In this document: piece by piece, positions 23,757 to 26,610 of the stretch | How the letters are laid out: each line of letters begins with the position of its first letter | Numbering within the stretch: the stretch's first letter is position 1 | Assembly (NCBI GenBank): GCA_002433485.1 | Contig: DJIF01000048.1 | Span: 2,995-29,604, forward strand | Source: Deltaproteobacteria bacterium UBA6601 | GTDB lineage: Bacteria; Myxococcota_A; UBA796; UBA9615 | Direction of reading: 5' to 3' | DNA: 26,610 bases | Made by a program: the position numbers and the translations under genes | The notes under the pieces: model-generated | The model's database searches: none | Told to the model about the DNA's origin: nothing | The model's input: the letters and a program-made list of their open reading frames with translations, nothing else

Positions 23757-24746
23757 ATGACCTTTGGTTTTCTGATTGGCATCGTCCTGTTCTTCGTCGG
23801 CATCGTTACCCTCTATAAGGGCATTCGGGTGGTTCCCCAGAACGAAAGCTGGATTGTCGAGCGCTTTGGCAAATACAGTCAGGTCATCCTCGGCGGGCTA
23901 AATCTCCTGATTCCCTACATTGATGACGTCGCTTATAAGTGGGACATGCGGGAGCAGCCCTTGGAGGTGCCGCCTCAGGCCGCCACTACCAAGGACAACA
24001 TCCGGGTCAGCATTGATGGCGTGCTCTACGTACAGATCACCGACGCCAAGCGGGCCTCTTATGGCTCCAGCGACCCCTATCGGGCGGTTATTGAGCTTGC
24101 TCAGACCACCATGCGAGCTCAGATTGGGCGCATGGATCTTGACGAGACGCTCTCTAAGCGCGATGTGATCAACACCGTGGTGGTGGACGAGGTCAACATC
24201 GCATCGAGTCCCTGGGGCCTGCTGATAAAGCGTTATGAGATTAACGACATCGTGCCTCCTTTGGACATGCAGGAAGACATGAAGCGCCAGGCTAAGGCAG
24301 AGCGTGAGCGGCGTGAGCTGGAGACCTCCGCCATTGCTGATCGAGCGGCGCGCATCAGCCGTGCCGAGGGCAAGCGCCGTGAAGCAGAGCTGTTGGCCGA
24401 GGGCGAGCGCTTGCGACTTGAGAATGAAGCTAAGGGTGTGGCCGCCGCCATCGAGATGAAGGCTGTCGCCGATGCCACCGCGGTTCGAGTCAAGGCGGAA
24501 GCTCAGGCTGAGGCACTGCTGGCCGTGGGTAAGGCCGCTGCTTCCAGCGATGGGGCGTTGGCCGTGAGTTTTCAACTGGCGCAGGACGCCATTGGCGCCC
24601 AGGAAGCTATTGCTGGGCAGTCGACAGTGGTGCTTAAGGAGGGTGGTGGCCCTTCGGGCGCGGCGGACACTGTGGCTGAGGCACTGGCAGTGGCAGCGGT
24701 GGTAGGCAAGGGCATCTCTGATGCCGCCAGCCCAGGTGGCAATTAA
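23757..24746 (+). CDS. qmcA: SPFH/band 7 membrane protein (stomatin/QmcA-like)
   Basis: This is a 329-residue protein. One N-terminal transmembrane helix (about 3-22) precedes an SPFH/PHB domain (about 23-185; IRVVPQNESWIVERFGKY, IPYIDDVAYKWDMREQ, TKDNIRVSIDGVLYVQI). A long Ala/Glu/Arg-rich coiled coil follows (about 185-275; KRQAKAERERRELE, ADRAARISRAEGKRREAELLAEGERLRLENEAKG), then an Ala/Gly-rich tail. Members form large membrane rings or cages and associate with NfeD proteins or FtsH-type proteases to organise membrane microdomains and quality control. ATG at 23757 has AAAGG about nine bases upstream. The NfeD partner gene follows after 12 bases, the classic pairing (E. coli qmcA-ybbJ). 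Confidence 0.93.
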   Translation: MTFGFLIGIVLFFVGIVTLYKGIRVVPQNESWIVERFGKYSQVILGGLNLLIPYIDDVAYKWDMREQPLEVPPQAATTKDNIRVSIDGVLYVQITDAKRASYGSSDPYRAVIELAQTTMRAQIGRMDLDETLSKRDVINTVVVDEVNIASSPWGLLIKRYEINDIVPPLDMQEDMKRQAKAERERRELETSAIADRAARISRAEGKRREAELLAEGERLRLENEAKGVAAAIEMKAVADATAVRVKAEAQAEALLAVGKAAASSDGALAVSFQLAQDAIGAQEAIAGQSTVVLKEGGGPSGAADTVAEALAVAAVVGKGISDAASPGGN

Positions 24747-24758
24747 GGGCGCCGCGGA

Positions 24759-25238
24759 ATGCTGGAGAACGCTACTTATCTGGTGAGCAGCCCCGCTTTT
24801 TGGGCGGGCTTGTTTGTGGTGATGATGGTCATTGAGTTGAGCACGACGGGCGCCTTTGCAGGCTTCCTCGGACTCGGCGCCCTGGTGACCGCATTCTTGG
24901 TCAACTTTGGCGTGGCTGAATCCAATCAGGCCATCTTGTTCACCTTTCTTGCCTCCACCTGCCTGTGTGCCGCGCTGCTCTGGAAGCCGCTAAAGGCCCG
25001 CTACATTGGTCGTGAGACTACTGACGCCGAGGAAGGGATAGAGCCCTTTACTGGTGACTTCGCCACTGTAGAAGACGGTCCCTTGAGCCGGTCCGGAGGC
25101 GTCATCCTGCTGCATGGTGCGAGAATGCGAGCCGTGCTCGACGCCGATGCCGAGGTCGAGCAGTTGGCGGTTGGGGCGAGAGTTCAGGTGCTGCGCCAGG
25201 ACTCGGATCAGCGCTTCGTCGTCCGACCTGCTCGGTGA
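24759..25238 (+). CDS. NfeD-family membrane protein (YbbJ-like)
   Basis: This is a 159-residue short-form NfeD protein. Three hydrophobic helices (about 10-75, including the Gly-rich GAFAGFLGLGALVTAFLV) are followed by an Arg-containing junction (KARYIGRETTD) and a C-terminal OB-fold domain (about 95-158; GDFATVEDGPLSRSGGVILLHGARMRAVLDAD...VGARVQVLRQ). There is no long N-terminal protease domain, so this is the YbbJ type that works with an SPFH protein. The 12-base gap to the SPFH gene indicates co-transcription. Confidence 0.9.
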   Translation: MLENATYLVSSPAFWAGLFVVMMVIELSTTGAFAGFLGLGALVTAFLVNFGVAESNQAILFTFLASTCLCAALLWKPLKARYIGRETTDAEEGIEPFTGDFATVEDGPLSRSGGVILLHGARMRAVLDADAEVEQLAVGARVQVLRQDSDQRFVVRPAR

Positions 25239-25259
25239 ACTGCGGCGGCTAACTCGGTG

Positions 25260-26576
25260 ATGGCCCAGCTGTGGGCAGCAGTGGTCCGGTCGAGCCCAGG
25301 CATCTGGTCTCTGCAGCGTGCTTGGCTGCTGTTGTTTGGACTCAGCGCCTGTGCTGTGCCGCCTGCCGACTCCGCAGATCCGGTGCGGCCGCAGGGGCTG
25401 GTCCTGCCAAGGCACTCCCTTGCAGCGAGTGATTTGGGGGTGGTGGTTAACCTGGACGACCCTTTGTCCGCGCCTCTGGCGGAGCGCTACATGGCAGCTC
25501 GTTCGGTGGCCCCTGATCGGCGCATCGACCTGCACATGGGCCAACAGCGGTCGATGAGCGCTGAGGATTTTCAACCTCATTTTGAGGCCATCCAGCAGGC
25601 CTTCGGTGATGAGGTCCAGATGGTTCTTCTGACCTCGATGTTTCCCAGCGAGGTGAGCTGTATGGGTGTCAGTGCCGCGGTCGCCCTCGGTTTTGATGAT
25701 CGCTATTGCGCATCGATGCCGCCGTGCAGCGGTACTGCGCCGACCGAATATTTTGGCACTGACAGCCTCATGCCCTTTGCGGACTTTGGGCTTCGGCCGA
25801 CCATGATCCTGGCTGCTCGTGATGAGCCTGGCGGGCAAGCCCTCATTGATCGGGGGCTGGCGGCTGAGTCCAGCTTCCCCCTGGGCCATGGCTGGTTTGT
25901 TAATACCAGCGACAGTGTCCGAAGTGTGCGCTGGGAGCGCTTTGTTGAGACCGTCGAGCGCTTCGGTGAACAGTTAGAGCTGGTTACCCACGACAACAGC
26001 GCTGGGGGCGGTAGCGATTTGGTTGCGGATCAGGAGGGGGTGCTGTTCTATTTCACCGGACTGCGTGAGGTCGGGAGCATTAGCACCAACAGCTATCGGC
26101 CCGGGGCGGTGGCCGATCACCTCACCTCATTCGGTGGCCAGCTTCCCGACTCCCAACAGATGAGCATCATCGCCTGGCTGGAGGCGGGAGCGACCGCCAG
26201 CTTCGGCACCGCCCATGAACCTTGCGCTTTTCCTGCCAAGTTCCCAGATACCTTGGAGCTGCTGCGTCACTACCTTAACGGCAACACCGTGGGCGAGGCC
26301 TACTGGAAGTCGGTGCGCAGTCCGGGAGAGGGCAACTTCGTCGGCGACCCCCTGGCCCGCCCATTTGGTGGCTACCAGGACAGTTGGGATGGCGTTGACT
26401 GGGCGATCCGAACGGGGGCTCTGCGCGAGGGTCGCAGCTATCTGTTGCAGGGCGGAGACAGCGCAGCTGGGCTCTTTGTTGACCTCTATGAGCTGCCCCA
26501 GCTGGGCTCAGAAGGCATCGATGAGCTGGTCATCGAGGAACCGAGCCACTCCTGGTATCGGCTCCTCGAGTCCTGA
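25260..26576 (+). CDS. TIGR03790-family lipoprotein of unknown function
   Basis: This is a 438-residue predicted lipoprotein, signal peptide ending GLSAC (Cys31). ATG at 25260 was chosen over the adjoining GTG at 25257. The mature part matches my memory of the uncharacterised TIGR03790 family along its length: LGVVVNLDDPLSAPLAERYM, MGVSAAVALGFDDRYC, SLMPFADFGLRPTMILAA, ALIDRGLAAESSFPLGHG, VLFYFTGL, GAVADHLTSFGGQLPDSQQMS, WLEAGATASFGTAHEPC, KFPDTLELLRHYLNGNTVGEAYWKSV, and GDPLARPF. No function is established for the family. Its three conserved-looking Cys in the middle part may form disulfides. It lies 21 bases after the NfeD stop, in the same direction, so it may share that transcript, though no functional link is known. 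Confidence 0.85.
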   Translation: MAQLWAAVVRSSPGIWSLQRAWLLLFGLSACAVPPADSADPVRPQGLVLPRHSLAASDLGVVVNLDDPLSAPLAERYMAARSVAPDRRIDLHMGQQRSMSAEDFQPHFEAIQQAFGDEVQMVLLTSMFPSEVSCMGVSAAVALGFDDRYCASMPPCSGTAPTEYFGTDSLMPFADFGLRPTMILAARDEPGGQALIDRGLAAESSFPLGHGWFVNTSDSVRSVRWERFVETVERFGEQLELVTHDNSAGGGSDLVADQEGVLFYFTGLREVGSISTNSYRPGAVADHLTSFGGQLPDSQQMSIIAWLEAGATASFGTAHEPCAFPAKFPDTLELLRHYLNGNTVGEAYWKSVRSPGEGNFVGDPLARPFGGYQDSWDGVDWAIRTGALREGRSYLLQGGDSAAGLFVDLYELPQLGSEGIDELVIEEPSHSWYRLLES

Positions 26577-26610
26577 AGTCTGCCAGACAGCTTGGCTCAG
26601 CTGATTATCG

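Overview
The window looks like a GC-rich chromosomal segment from a Gram-negative bacterium, most likely a member of the Myxococcota or a related delta-proteobacterial lineage. This rests on the many large predicted lipoproteins, the MopE-type Asp/Cys repeat proteins, an Asp-rich lipoprotein linker, a DUF4157 protein, frequent GTG and TTG starts, and TIGR03790 and M66-type proteins. No rRNA, tRNA, CRISPR array, insertion sequence or phage gene was seen. The taxon is inferred from gene style, not proven.

Bases 1-6000 encode surface proteins. A 5'-truncated MopE-repeat protein ends in a fibrinogen-like domain. It is followed by a 586-residue lipoprotein of unknown function that may have a lipid-binding (TULIP-like) fold. 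Converging on it is a second MopE-repeat lipoprotein whose head is made of leucine-rich L-domain-like repeats. Bases 6260-8384 hold a DUF4157 protein with an HExxH motif and a possible Cys-His-Asp catalytic domain, then a small lipoprotein.

Bases 8500-15430 form a compact sulfur operon: an ETHE1-type persulfide dioxygenase, a YeeE/YedE sulfur permease split into two genes, a fused four-cluster ferredoxin/NrfD membrane subunit, a molybdopterin catalytic subunit of the SoeA/PsrA group, and a TorD-like chaperone. The last four junctions are all 4-base NTGA overlaps. The simplest reading is uptake of a sulfur species, oxidation of persulfide to sulfite, then oxidation of sulfite to sulfate with electrons passed to quinone.

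Bases 15505-22707 form a second co-directional run: a third MopE-repeat lipoprotein with an FG-GAP/VCBS propeller-like head, an M66-like zinc metalloprotease tethered by an Asp-rich linker coded by an 18-bp tandem repeat, and a GT-C membrane glycosyltransferase. Bases 22729-26576 hold a TerC-family membrane protein, divergent from a QmcA-like SPFH protein and its NfeD partner, then a TIGR03790 lipoprotein. No gene-free stretch exceeds 300 bases; the largest is 5993-6259.

The strongest leads are the fused, translationally coupled sulfite-oxidase-like operon and the DUF4157/possible cysteine-hydrolase protein. The set of three MopE stalks carrying different heads is also notable. None of these can be called a new system without database comparison.
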